Source: Gaertneriomyces semiglobifer | Taxonomy: Eukaryota; Chytridiomycota; Chytridiomycetes; Spizellomycetales; Spizellomycetaceae | NCBI GenBank assembly: GCA_025558075.1 | Contig: JAHLKF010000003.1 | Location: 434,001 to 498,000 of the forward strand | Length of the DNA: 64,000 bases | Direction: 5' to 3' | Shown here: piece by piece, positions 35,274-46,620 of the stretch | Position numbering within the stretch: position 1 is the stretch's first letter | Layout of the letters: every line of letters starts with the position of its first letter | The notes under the pieces: model-generated | The model's input: only the letters and a program-made list of their open reading frames with translations | What the model was told of the DNA's origin: nothing | The model's database searches: none | Program-made: the position numbers and the translations under genes

Positions 35274-38200
35274 CTACGGATATATTTCACTCATAATCAA
35301 CAGCACCAATGAAGTCCACCCTGTAAACGGATGCGATCTGAGGCCTCGGCCGTCATCTTGAGCGTATTGCTCCCAGACATAGCCAGTGCGTTCGTATTCC
35401 TTGTACACGTTCTCAATAACATTGTGTCTCAGTTGACGGTAGATTTGCTCCGCCTTTTCGCGGTACGGGCCTGGTTGTGAAGCGTACACCTGAGAAAGGG
35501 ATCGAGTTATATGAAGTGAACTCTGTTGCAACCACTCCAACAATCTGAGCAAAGGAGCCTACCTTCTTCAAGCTCGACAGCACCAAATAGTTGATATTCA
35601 TCCAAATCGGTCCTCTCCAATAATTTTCTCCCGTGCCGAAATATGGATCTTGCTTGCTTAAACTACGGATACCATAAGGCGTCCATAATTCTTCCGGATT
35701 ATGAATCAGGTCCAGAATTGCCCCCAACCGGGGAGAGCTTGGGTCTACCAAACCCAAGGCGAGTGGGAAAAGCGATATATATCCTTTATGCACAATATGG
35801 ACACTCTTTCCACTGTCGTCTACTGACAGGTCAGTGTAGCATTGGTCGGCTTCTGACCAGTGTAATTCTTCCAACGACTGTAACATGTTCTTCTCGTCCT
35901 GTTCGAAAACTTGGACATCATCAGTGAGGTCAAGATGTGAAGCTATAGATTTGAGCGTTCGGGCATAAAACGCCATCCAAGAGAGAAGGTCGAGGTGAAG
36001 TTCGCCCAAATGAGGAGACGGTGCACGAGGGTAGTCATCTAAGCCTGTGTGAACGTAACAAAAGTCAGTACCATCGGTGAGAAACCAGTCGAGAAGACTG
36101 CTCCTTACCACTTGTGAGCGTATGAATCTCTTCTCGTCCTCTCCAACGAAAGCCTTCACAACCCATTGTTTTCCTTCCACCGGCCTCAACTTCTCCAGAC
36201 TGTGTTCTCCGAAACCACTCATACTGCAACCGGAACTTCCGATACGCCTTTTTCAAAAACTCATCGGCCATCTGGGGATTGTTCAGATGCATGTCGCTCA
36301 GGAGTTGTGTGTCATCGCCACTGACAATTTGCATTGGCTGGATGTCCAGATCCGGAACACTGCGTGACGCTTGATTGAAGCGTTCCATAAACGCATTCAA
36401 CGCCATTACGAGCGTCGGTGGGTTGCCGTATTGAGTATACTGTGTCTGGAACTTCTCTGGTACTTTACTCCGTGCTTCCGGGCCCAAAATCTGTTCCCTT
36501 GCCACCCAGCCGTTGTCGTCAATCAGGTCAATCCAGTGATTGATGATATCAAGACTCAGGTCATTGTCCCATGTGCCGATCAGAAGCTGGTGGAACCCCT
36601 CATCCCAGAAGAAGCCGCGCGGGAAAAATGGACGACTAGGAACAGCGGTGAAAAGGGAAGTTGGACCTTCTTCCACGGGACCTAGAGGGGCTGCGGTGGG
36701 GTCATCGTCATCGTCATCGTCGTCAAAGTAATCGTCATCGGTTACACTAGCGGCATCCGCACTTAAATCTGTGGATCTATCGACAATGCTAGTGCCGTGG
36801 AAATATCTGCGTCAAGACGAAATACATGTTTGTAAGTCGATTTGAGAGGCAGGTGCAGGATGCGTGAAAGTTTAGCTCACCCGAGCCCGCCGACCATATT
36901 TCCGAGAAGCGTTTGACCGAAAGCAATGTGGTCCTGGTCGAAGCCTTTGGCATGAAGCCCATACTTGCGTTCAAATTTGGTATCCAGCTCCTGTGAGGCC
37001 TTGGAAAACGCGAGAGATAGCGCTTCGCGAGAAAACTCCTGTACTGCAATGCAAGGATCCTAGTTGCACATTTGGACGTCTCGAGAATGAAAGGGTAGAC
37101 TAAGAGCTTACCATCCTGGGTGCGCGGTTTTGTATAGTGCGTTCGTGCAGACGCAGAAAGAAAGACGATATCAACCTACGCAATATAGTCAACACATCGG
37201 CCGAGCGTTTGAGAGCATGCCCATTATGTCTCACCTCAAATGGGACGGTGAACCATTTCTGGAAGAACACCATGTTGGGATCTTTCGTGGGAGCATTTTC
37301 AGCAATCGTCAAAAGTTGCCCTAGATGAGAAATTGCATTTCCCTTGCCCTCCTCTTCAAGACGCTTGACATGCCTGTAGCGGCTACGCGCTTGCGTTGTC
37401 AGAATTTCTTGTAGAGCTTCTGTAGGATGGAACCAATGTGGGACGTTAGCGGTGTGCTTCGCATATGGCGCCTGAAGGAAGAAACCATGCCTTTCGCTCG
37501 CCAGATATTCTCTTGAGGTAATTTAGCCGTCGCAGTGTGCAATTGATTCAAGTCTGGGAAAATCTCAGGCAATGGATTTTCTGGCGTTGGTGACCGATTT
37601 GATATCGCTGTTTTGGTACCAAGAAACGTTTTCAATATTCTAATGCGGGCACAACAACAAGTCCCTCCACAGCATTTTTATACCTTCAACAATCGCGAAA
37701 CAGAAGTCGCCTAGCTCTTCAGTGTTACCACAAAGCACAGGGTCCTCGTCAGCACGACGTTCCTGTAACTCGAGCTTGCCGTTTCCGTCCAATGCCGTGT
37801 AGAACACCAGAGAAAAGTCGTTGCCTAAACGTCGGCGACGCAATGAGCTGTTTGTTCCTGAATCACGAATTGCTGCAAAGACATACCACCACCCGCCAGT
37901 GAAGTACCAGTCACTCTCACTGCCCAATCTCCGCCTGATATATACATAGTGCATGAATAAAGATGCGAACCACTTTTGCGGGGACCTGCATGCATCATTT
38001 ACACACACACCATGCTTGCCACCCGGCCGCTTTATGTATTCGGTGCCAATGGTGACGCCGACCGACGCATCCCGAACTGTTTGATTCCCGTATCGTCGCC
38101 CGTCGTGCTTGAGCCATGCATAGCCAGACAGATCTGATGATTGTTCACAGGTATGCCGAATATCTGAGCACAGCGGCTTTTTAGCATTTTCCCCCCTCCC

Positions 38201-38559
38201 AATTAAAAAAGGAATTATCTGGCAAAATCTTTACTCTGCAGTGAAGTGGAGATTCCTCCTGGACCCAACCACATCAACCCTGTTAGAAGGGTCTCGGAGC
38301 TACGGGTGCGAGTACCAACTGTTTCCATAACATGAACATGCGTGAGACGATGGGACATGGAGAGATGCGACACCGGTATGGGGAAGAACTTACAGAAAAG
38401 GTTTGGCCTGTATGTTCCCCAGAAGAGAGACTCGTTGGCGGCGGCTATGGATGACAAGCCATGTGTATCTGCTGTCGTTTCATGCTGCGTCAATAGCAGC
38501 AACCATGCGACTGCCAGCCCATAAAGCCGAATAGGCAACCGGAAAACGGACCGTTTCAT
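35274..38559 (-). CDS. CWH41: Mannosyl-oligosaccharide glucosidase (glucosidase I, GH63)
   Basis: ER type II membrane enzyme that removes the outermost glucose from newly transferred N-glycans. Phase-consistent exons: 38394-38559, 38235-38318, 38011-38163, 37908-37934, 37684-37872, 37235 to about 37511, 37112-37175, 36881-37043, 36109-36806, 35563-36044 and 35274-35489. A hydrophobic signal anchor (LYGLAVAWLLLLT) starts the protein. Then ESLFWGTYRPNLF, LLTGLMW, GGDWAVRV, GNTEELGDF, AFGQTLLGNMVGGLGYFHG, the catalytic FFPRGFFWDEGFHQL, GWVAREQILG, SGLDDYPRA, GYISLFPL, YWRGPIWMNINYL, YVWEQYAQDDGRG and HPFTGWTSLVLLIMSEIYP. Two uncertainties: the intron 37873-37907 would be only 35 nt, and the segment 37512-37683 fits no clean exon path (a 13-nt exon at 37595-37607 would keep phase). 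A poly-Asp loop precedes the catalytic domain. Confidence 0.92.
36699..36740. repeat. GAT/GAC repeat coding a poly-Asp loop in glucosidase I
   Basis: Imperfect run of Asp codons (read on the minus strand) giving DDDYFDDDDDDDP just upstream of the conserved catalytic block. Most likely a surface loop expanded by slippage. Confidence 0.75.
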
Positions 38560-38789
38560 TATTGGATGCGAAATATATGTGAGTGATCAACAGCTTGACC
38601 CTCCACGCATATTGAGCGAGGATCTAATGGCAATTGAAGATCTGCGAGAAGAACGCAGCGAGCAGTTTACAAACAACACTTTCACTTGAATAAATAAGAT
38701 ACAACGCAGCCACTCTATGATCTCTATCTTTACTAGTAGCAATGCTGCCATATTATATGTGCGATCAATGCGGGTATATCCATTTGGGT

Positions 38790-39557
38790 TTACTCTGGGA
38801 CAACGGGGTGAGCCTTTGTGTACAACCGGTTAAAGCTTGAAGACGAACTGCCAGAGATGTATCGAGCAGCCTCGATGCGAATTTGAGTCGTTGACTACAG
38901 TGAGCGTCCGTCAGCAAGTGGGCCATAACCTACACGGTTGGAGGTCTGCGGCTTCGGAGGTCTTACCTTTTCAGTGATGGTGGCATAAGAAAGCAAGAGA
39001 TCGTCTCGATGAAGCACGTCCACAGCCGCTTGTCGCACGATAGGATCAATAGGAGTGTTGAGTCGCTGCTTTTTCCGTGACGGCGCTCCAACTCTGGTCA
39101 GCAGATCAGGTAACGCCTCGCACGCCTTGCCAAAGTAAGATGTAATCTTGTGCGGTTCATCCTTCCGAATGACCCAAGGAGCATCCCGTGAGGCCGACGG
39201 AAGAATGAAAGCAGGAGTTGGAAGCCTCTGTCCACGCTTATTAGAAGTCGAACTCAACCTACTGCGCTTCTCGTATTTCTTGGTGGTCGTTTTTGACGGT
39301 ACTACGTTGGACACAGCACGGAAAGGTGTGGGCAACTTTTGCCCCGCAGACGGACGCTGGCAAACGGGATCTGGCCGGGGTCGGGTATGCGGTACATAGT
39401 CATCATCGTCCCCAGTGAGATCTATGACGACGGGTATCGGGTCTCTCGGTGCACGCGGCCTCGCCCTCGACGATGCTGATGATGAAGAAAATGGGAATGT
39501 AGCGGTTTTTGATGCATGTAATCTACTTATGGAGACATCGTGCGGATTGTAAGCCAT
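38790..39557 (-). CDS. Hypothetical protein with SIM and PIP-like motifs
   Basis: Not recognised as a known family. Exons 38967-39557 and 38790-38894, phase-checked (donor GTAAGA, acceptor CTGTAG), 231 aa; without splicing the frame would end 24 codons later in a different tail. Residues 43-52 read VVIDLTGDDD, a textbook SUMO-interacting motif (hydrophobic core followed by acidic residues). Residues 136-144 read HKITSYFGK, resembling a PCNA-interacting box with Ile-x-x-Tyr-Phe but no Gln. The protein is basic (KKYEKRSR, SRKKQRLN) and Ser/Pro-rich, as expected for a nuclear adaptor. A second-exon segment, TTQIRIEAARYISG, is the best candidate for an ordered helix. A role in SUMO/PCNA-guided DNA transactions is inference. 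Confidence 0.6.
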
Positions 39558-40200
39558 GTCCAGATCCAGTCCTGGTCCACCTGCAAGTCATGTCCGGACC
39601 TCTGAAGCGCTCTTAATGACCTTCCTAGCCGCATCAACAAATGGTACAATAACAATCCTTAGAGCTGGGAGGGAGGGAGATTCATCAACATCTGGGTCCT
39701 TTCTCCACCTCTAGTTTCGCCGGTTACAAGCAGGCAAGACGCTCGCCATCGCGGGTTGGGAAGCGCGATGACAGGACTTGAACAAAAAGACGCAGAAAAC
39801 AAACTATGTGGAAGAGAGTGTACATCTGCCCGTTGTGATATATACTTTAATGCATTTCACCCTCCCTGACTAACCTCACAGACACTCTCAACTTTTTGCG
39901 TTGGCTGACACCTCATGATGGTGATTGTGAGAGCATTATGAAGCAGGCTACTAGCGATCTATTGAAGGCGCCTTTTGGTACCGACGTTCTCACATATCAG
40001 TAGTAGCTAATGTGGTGGTGGTAGCGTAGATCCCGACAATCCCCACACTTGATTCCAGAGGGCAGCGGTGCTGATCTGCAGATCCAATGCATCCAATGCA
40101 TCGGTGCGGCTGGAGTCACCTGTATTGCAGGCGAAACGGTTCTTGGACTAGCCTTGGTATGCTCATACACAAAAGGAATCCGCATGGTTTTTTTTTTTTT
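39558..40200. other. Intergenic, upstream of SIM gene and downstream of AN1 gene
   Basis: 643 bp between two leftward genes; contains a poly-T run ending just before the AN1 gene stop (about 40185-40201). No supported coding sequence. Confidence 0.45.
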
Positions 40201-40557
40201 TTACTTTTTAGCATTTTGGCTGGTGCGGGTGCGAGTCTGTTTCGCAGCGGTAAGCTTCTCCTTCAGTCTTCGTTTAGCGTCCTCCCGTTCCTTTTCTACA
40301 CCTCCCACGCGATTCACTTTGGCGGCCCGTGCTCCACCTTGATCAGCGAGCGCTTTTATGAGGGCGGCATCTCGCTTATGAGCTTTGTGTGCTGCGGACC
40401 GTCCGAGATCTGTACAGACTGACGAATGAGATTCCGGAAGTCGATGAACCATGCAGTAGGCCTTGTGGCAGGAGGGACAGGTGACGGAGAGAATGGACGT
40501 CGGGGTCTTGCAACCTGAGAAGGCGCAGAGTTGCTTTGACTGTGAAGGTTGGGACAT
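40201..40557 (-). CDS. AN1-type zinc-finger protein
   Basis: Small protein of 118 aa from the ATG at 40557; an in-frame ATG at 40599 would add 14 residues. One AN1 zinc finger spans residues 10-48, with ligands in LCAFSGCK, VTCPSCHKAYCMVHR and SHSSVC (the Cys and His spacing fits AN1). The remainder is basic and helical (EKEREDAKRRLKEKLTAAK). AN1 proteins of this size are often ubiquitin- or Cdc48/proteasome-linked stress factors, but with only the finger recognisable I cannot assign a function. It is divergent from the Nhp10-like gene across a long upstream region. Confidence 0.8.
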   Translation of the reverse strand: MSQPSQSKQLCAFSGCKTPTSILSVTCPSCHKAYCMVHRLPESHSSVCTDLGRSAAHKAHKRDAALIKALADQGGARAAKVNRVGGVEKEREDAKRRLKEKLTAAKQTRTRTSQNAKK

Positions 40558-42375
40558 GGCTGGCTTTTTCGATTCACGGTGCTCTGTTGTTCTCGTCAAG
40601 AAGAGGCGATCCGTGTCTCAAATCATGTCATTGTTGGAATGATTACATGCCTAAGGAATACCGTACCCAGTGGAATGTGATGGACAAGGATCATATCTAA
40701 TAACGAGTTAGCATGATCTTTTGGTCGGTTTGGTCTAGCGGAAGGAGTGGAATTGGAAGGAGGTATAATTATCCGGTAGCCCTGTTATTCTCCATGTCCC
40801 AAAGATTCACAGTGTGTGTCCTCCGTGATTTTACTTGGGAAGCCTGGAAGCACCTTGCTCTTAATCTTAAGTCTTGGTCTTATCCAAGTCTATCCATGTC
40901 CGGCCTGATGACAGACTCATATGAGATCCTGGAAATCGATGAAGCAACCTCGATCCATGTCCAGGCCACACTCGTTCGAGATGGAAAAATCCTCCGCTGG
41001 GCCGCTCGCGCTTCCCAAATGCCCATCTATTCAATTTCAAGGTCTTGAGAAGAATTCCTGAATCGAAATGCGGGTTGCGGGATTGCGGGGTTGCGAGGAG
41101 AAGATTATTTATTAGCATGCCCCGGCCATGGGGTCGGTCATAAGATGTGCGTCTGTGTGTACGTGGTGTGCGCCGCCCCATGTCCAGTTGCAAGTCAACT
41201 TGTGATAAGATGTTGCGGGGAAAGGAAGGAAGGCAAGGAGGATTTATTATTACCCGAATGGGGTTTCTTCCGATTTCGATCAACTTTGCAAAAATCCTCC
41301 GTCAGATATCCATCAGCCCATGCCCATGCCCATCATTCCGATGTGTTCCAATTCTCGGCGGTTGTCATGTTACTGTCACTGCCTGTCGGTTGTTCTGCGT
41401 TGTTCAGAATGAATTTGAAGTGGCTTTCAAATTCACTTCAGAATTCACCGCCTGCGATGCCAATGCCCCGCCCAGTTCTGTTGCGTGTTGCATGTTGCAT
41501 GCAATTGCATGGACAGCCATGTGCTGGATGGAAGGCCATTTATATATAAATTTAAAAGTGAACTGATATGGCGCTACCGTCGGGGCCAAGTCTTGTTTGT
41601 TTGTTTGTGTGGACTCATAGATCATGACAACAACGTAACGGAGATAGCGTTGGGCGTGTTGTTAGTGAATTTGAAAGCGGGGGTTCAATTTGCGAGTCGA
41701 TCTATGGATTCCATCCAGATCCACACACACAACCAGTATTAGGAGTTACCAATGATGCAGCAACACATCTCCCGAAAACCTATTCCAGTTCCATGTCCAT
41801 CCATCATTCCGCACCTGCTCAAGATCAAGATCAAGCCCAGTCAACGTTGTCTTCCCACTTTAACACGTCCGCACGCCAGACGCAAAACGCAGCGCCAAAA
41901 TACGTACGTACGTACACGCACACCACCAACCAACCAACCAACCCAACTCACTCACCACCACCGCCCAAGTTAACGTAACCCGCAGCCGCCTCCTGCGAAT
42001 CCTGCCCTGCTATTATTGTCACACTTTCCCTTGCTTTGTGTAGCGTTTCTCCCCCACGTTAAGTAGACTCACCGTAACAATAAAATTGGGACCCCAACTT
42101 GCCATTTCGCACGCCGCCCTCCCAGTCCAGCAGCAGGAATTCCATTCAGCCAAAACGCAAGCAGATCGCTTCTCAATGACTCCTCAGCCTTCCCAAAGGA
42201 TTGTATAATCCCCACCCTCCCATCGCAAATAGCCGTCTTCGATATTCCTACTCGAATATACTACCTGCAGGAGAATCTCAAATTTCACGGTGCATGCGTG
42301 TATAGTTGCAACAACACCCTTGCCTCCATCATCCTTTCCCGTCCGTGGCAATCCTCTTCCCAAACCCACCCCGCC
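40558..42375. promoter_or_regulatory. Long divergent upstream region with simple-sequence tracts
   Basis: 1.8 kb between two divergent genes. It contains short simple repeats: TTTGTTTG near 41595, ACGTACGTACGTAC near 41903, CCAACCAACCAACCAACCC near 41927, and C-rich stretches before 42376. No open frame matches a family. The pyrimidine-rich last 300 bp are probably the Nhp10-like promoter and 5' UTR. Confidence 0.4.
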
Positions 42376-44505
42376 ATGCCCATACATCTATCCGAAGTCC
42401 CACCGCCGGAATACTCGGATGGCACGACAGAATACTATCCTACCGTCTACACGTCGCCCCGTCAACCACCAGGAGGTTACAAAGAGTGCGATCCAAGCAG
42501 AGTGCGCAAGTATTTGGACAAGCTCTCTGGATCTCTCAAAGATGCCTATCTCATGAACCCAAGCAAAATACCGGGCCTGACCACCGACGAGATCATGGGC
42601 AATGGCGGTGTCATTTTCAAACCGAACGCGACACTCAAGGTCTTTCCTGCCAACTACCGAATGTTTGAGAGTAAACCGCCAGATAACTACCGGAAGCCTG
42701 GCGAGGGAGGCACCGCTCATGCCGGCGACAATGGCGATGCCACTCCAAATCCCGGCACGCCTGGATCAGCTTCGCGAGATTCCGAGGACAGAAGTGCTCC
42801 CATCAGCAGTCCCGGCGCGGAACCGCCCGATAGTGCAGAACCAAAGTCAGAAACAGCGGCACCGGACTCAGTAACGGCAGGCAGTGAAGATCAAAAGCCG
42901 AAAACCAAAGAACGCGGATTTAGAGCCGACGCTTTTATCTTTGGTCACCCGAGGTATGTCCTTGTCAAGTACAGGTCATCTTACTGTCCTTAGGCATGCG
43001 TCACTCATGTTCGCTTTCACGGTAATCGCACAGTGGATCCAAGTACCGATCCACGAACGAATTTATACCTCACCTTATTTGGTTAGTGACCGATGACACT
43101 CACGATCACCACAATTGTCCGTGCAAACTATGCGTCAACTTTCTCAAATCATACGGCAAGTCCTACCCAAAAGGAAAAGCCAAGCTAGGAGAGAAAGTCA
43201 TGGCTGCCACACCGGTGCCTGCTCCCAAAACGAGAAGCCTGGTAAAAAACGAAACGCCAGATCAGAGTCCGCTCGCAGTGTCCGCCCCAACCACGTCTCG
43301 GTCAACGCCATTTCCGCCGCATGAAGAACATCATCCGCCGAGAAGGCGGAAACCAGTAGCAATACCTGCTCGAACAATGTTACCATCCGAAGATATAATG
43401 ATGAGACCCTCTCCACGTACAGAAGTAGACAAATTAAAGGCCTCGGCGCACGAAACACCGACCCGGGCGTCAGATATGGAACAGTCAGATGCTGAACCGT
43501 CTACGCCTGGTAAACAAAAGTCTTCGAGAAGCAAGGATGCAGATATTCGATATCGTAAGAAATATTCAGAGTTGAAGCGGAAGATTGCCGAGTTCGAAGA
43601 AGCAAACGCTGTATTGGCGAAAGAATATAGTATTGCGAGGCAAAAGATATCAAGATTACGATTTGAGAGAAGGTAAGGTTGTGTGTAGGCATGCTGAGAA
43701 TATTCTAGAGCATGTGCTGAGAATCCTTTTCCTGCAGTTTGATCCTCGAACGGCTTGAAGAGGTTGAAATCCATCGTCCCCGACCCGCCGTATCCGATTC
43801 GGAGTCCGGACTTGAGCATCTACGGCCTGCCAAGAAGAAGCACAGAACTAGAACCCGCCAACCCATTCCACCACCCATTCCGCCGCCACCAATAACACCA
43901 GCAACGCAACCCAGGAAGCGTGCGCCTAAGAAACCAAAGGAAAAGAAGCCCTTTGACCCTAAGGCGCCCAAACGCCCAGCTAACGCTTTCATGCTATTTT
44001 GTGAAATGACACGACAACAACTCAAAACCGAGCGTGAAGGCTTAGATGAGGCTTCGATCGAAGAGAAAGGACTTGGCAATATTACCAAAGCACTAGGAAT
44101 GAGATGGCAGCAACTAACAGAAGAGGGCAAAAATGGCAAGTCTTGCCTTCTGGTTTTATACGTTTGGACGGCCTGTGACTTATGCTTCGCTCGTTCTCCC
44201 CCTTTACAGTGTGGCGTAATGAATTTCAGAAACAAGTACAACGTTACGACCGCGAAATGCGAGCGTACGAGGCAGCGAATATCAGCTCACCCATCCGTGT
44301 TCCATCACCGCCGCCGTTCCCGTCTGAACCGTCAATGCGATCGGACAATGGACATGACATTCCCCTGACGAGCCCGACGGCGGCAGATGTGCACAGCGAT
44401 GTTGTTAGCCATAGATCCGACGACCCGAACATCATGAATGCGCACTCTATACCGGGGCCGACTTCAATGGAAGGAATTGTGGGGTATGGAGGCAATGATG
44501 CGTGA
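42376..44505 (+). CDS. Nhp10-like HMG-box protein with N-terminal Clr2-like domain
   Basis: Predicted INO80 chromatin-remodeller subunit with an extra silencing-factor domain. Exons 42376-42953, 43034-43672, 43738-44135 and 44210-44505, phase-checked, 636 aa. Domain order: residues about 40-230 resemble the transcription-silencing Clr2 N-terminal module (FPANYRMF, FRADAFIFGHP, YRSTNEFIPHLIWLV, then HNCPCKLC); a disordered Pro/Ser linker; a coiled coil with RKKYSELKRKIAEFEEANAVL and RFERSLILERLEEV, the Nhp10/TFPT-type INO80 helix; and an HMG box with DPKAPKRPANAFMLFCEM and WRNEFQKQVQRYDREM. The last intron is GC-AG (GCAAGT donor at 44136). The combination is unusual; correct joining of the first exon rests on one acceptor at 43033, supported by the restored GHPSGSKYRS motif. 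Confidence 0.85.
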
Positions 44506-44758
44506 TGTGTGGTGCCACATATCAATGAGTATAAAAGGTTTACCTTTTTGCGTCATATCGACCACAACACCCGCTCGTCGCCTGGGAACTCACTGCCTAA
44601 ATTATTGTTGTCTATTCGACTTTTGGCGTTTTGTAAAAAGATACACCGTATGTGCGTGGATGTCCGCTGAATCCTTTGGTTGGCGTTTCTTGTCATGGGG
44701 CCTTTCGTTTGGTTTCTTTCCACTTCAAAAGCGCATCAGATTGAAACCTATTGCATCA

Positions 44759-45380
44759 TCATTGACGCTTGGAACTTGGTGTCCAGGCTCCAGGCTCGAA
44801 CGTTTCTCCCTGTCCTTCCGGTTGCGTTGTAGGCAGCTGCTGCTGAGCTTTTTGTGCTAACAAATGCGGCGAAAACCAAAATCGTCATCAACCTACTCTC
44901 TCCAAGATAATAGATCCGAATACATTGGTCCATCCCCACTTACCTTCAATGCGTAACTGTTCTTTGGCCTCTATCTCTTGCGCCCTCCTTATGGTTTCTA
45001 GTCTTCTCGCTTCGTCACGTTGAATCTCTTCTATTGTCGGCGGCTCCGAACGAACGTATCGTAGCCATGCTTGCCATTGTACGGGGATATCGGTGGGGTC
45101 GTACTCGTGGTAGGTCGGTTGAGAGAACGTCGGGTATTGGATGATTCGCCGAGCTCGACCATCTATGAAACGCAAAGAGGAATATATATATTCAAATAGG
45201 AAAGAGGACAAGTCAGATGGATGGTTGAAAGCCGTTGGAAAAATAGATAGTGGGAAGTTGACCTGCTCTGGGAGCTCCTTCAAAGTACATGTGTCCGTTC
45301 GGATCGTGCCCGACGAAACGTTGAGATCTCCATGGGAGGTTGAGTGTCCTCCAGGTATTAATGAGACGAAGGAATACCAT
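44759..45380 (-). CDS. NDUFAF2: Complex I assembly factor NDUFAF2 (mimitin/NDUFA12-like)
   Basis: Mitochondrial chaperone that occupies the NDUFA12 site during late complex I assembly. Exons 45263-45380, 44944-45162 and 44759-44856, phase-checked, 144 aa. Family pattern: LINTWRTLNLPWRSQRFVG, HDPNGHMY, then RRIIQYPTF, YDPTDIPVQWQAWLRY, PPTIEEIQRDEARR, and the C-terminal FEPGAWTPSSKRQ. The first donor is GTCAAC, weak but phase-preserving. Translation could start 21 codons further up; MVFLRLINTW is preferred because the family begins just before the tryptophan-leucine block. Presence implies a respiratory complex I. Confidence 0.88.
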
Positions 45381-45522
45381 TGCCTTGATGCTTGTTGTGC
45401 AAACTGTCGGTGTTATGCGTGGTCTGAACTTTATGTGGTGCAAGATCTTAAGAGGCTTCGCAGAGGTAACTCAGATCTACGCAGAGACCAAAAAATCGCA
45501 CGGCGATAGCAGGCCCTCGTCA

Positions 45523-46042
45523 TTACATTTTATGACTTCGTCTTAAGATGGCGTTCCTGCTTGAAGCGAAGATGTTGTTAAGCTGGTGCATTCTCCGATC
45601 ATCCATGAAGGTCTCCAGCATCTTGGATAAGCACGCTTGAGGAACCCCAAAGAACTCTTTGTTCAATGGCTCTGATGTGAAGTGGTTCGAACTCGTCTTC
45701 GAAGTTTCCGCTCTAACGGGTTTGCTGCCAATATGGTCATACAAAGTAGGAGCTCACACGCCGGCAACCATTGGGAAGCGCAGCACTCATGGAACTGATC
45801 AAGTAGATTTCTTCAAGCCAGGTGCCATTAGGATTATCGGATACATACTCTGCTGGAGTTGGCAGACATTCGATGACATGGCGGTGGGTAGACCTCTTCT
45901 GGAATGCGAGGGGACGTTGGTGAGAACGCGCTTGGGCACACTCTTCGTCTCCACTCAATTCAGTGGGAGTACACTTACGCTGTCGATCAAAGGCCAGTTG
46001 GGGCTCGCAAACAGCTTTACTGGGATAGCCGTCGCTCAACAA
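45523..46042 (-). other. Possible fast-evolving gene, unresolved
   Basis: Two minus-strand open frames in different phases (45737-46042 and 45523-45744) can be joined by a 62-nt intron (donor GTGAGC, acceptor GAAG). The right-hand exon would need an upstream start that I cannot place with confidence. The second frame contains KEFFGVPQACLSKMLETF, faintly like the N-terminal FFG-PQ-C block of the kinetochore protein Mis12, but in the wrong position within the protein. It may equally be noncoding sequence upstream of NDUFAF2. Confidence 0.25.
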
Positions 46043-46620
46043 TTAGTATTGCATGCGAAAAAAAAAAACCACGAGGAGCAAGAACGCCATCAAACCTCCT
46101 TGTCTGTGGCCGCCAGATGCATGGCCAACTGCGCCCGTCACTCGGGCTATGCCCATCAATTATATTCGAATTCTGTTTAATGCATACCCAATATCGCAGG
46201 AATGTGAATGCGGAAGCGAGAAACCCTACGTGGACGATCCCATCCAGCGGCAACCTGAAATGGTAGAGCGGTTGCCTAATAAGAAGTGCACGCGGCCCTG
46301 TGCAGAACGCTGCGTATCTATCATTCAAAGTTGGACAGCAAGCCGCGAACTCCTGGTACTAGAGTGACCGCACGCTACTGCCGCCTTCATTCCGTCCAAC
46401 AGGTCCTTGAGTCGTCTTGACAAGGATGAAATGCTGGATTCTATTCAATGTGCCAGCTTTTATGAACAACTATGAGATCTTACAGTTAAGGTATCTTTCC
46501 CTACGCTTTTTCGCGCTTTCCCGCACCACCACCTATGCTACACACCAATCACATTATGAATCAATTTGAAATGAAATATCAATAGTATCAGAAATCTGTG
46601 AACTTCCCAGTTCCAAACGT
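46043..46620. other. Intergenic
   Basis: Between the unresolved frames and the 3' end of the disordered-protein gene. Overlapping open frames on both strands, none recognised. Confidence 0.35.

Noticed and set aside
40721..40745. TGGTCTAGCGG resembling a tRNA A box
   Set aside because: No matching B box and no complementary acceptor stem downstream, so it is not a tRNA gene.
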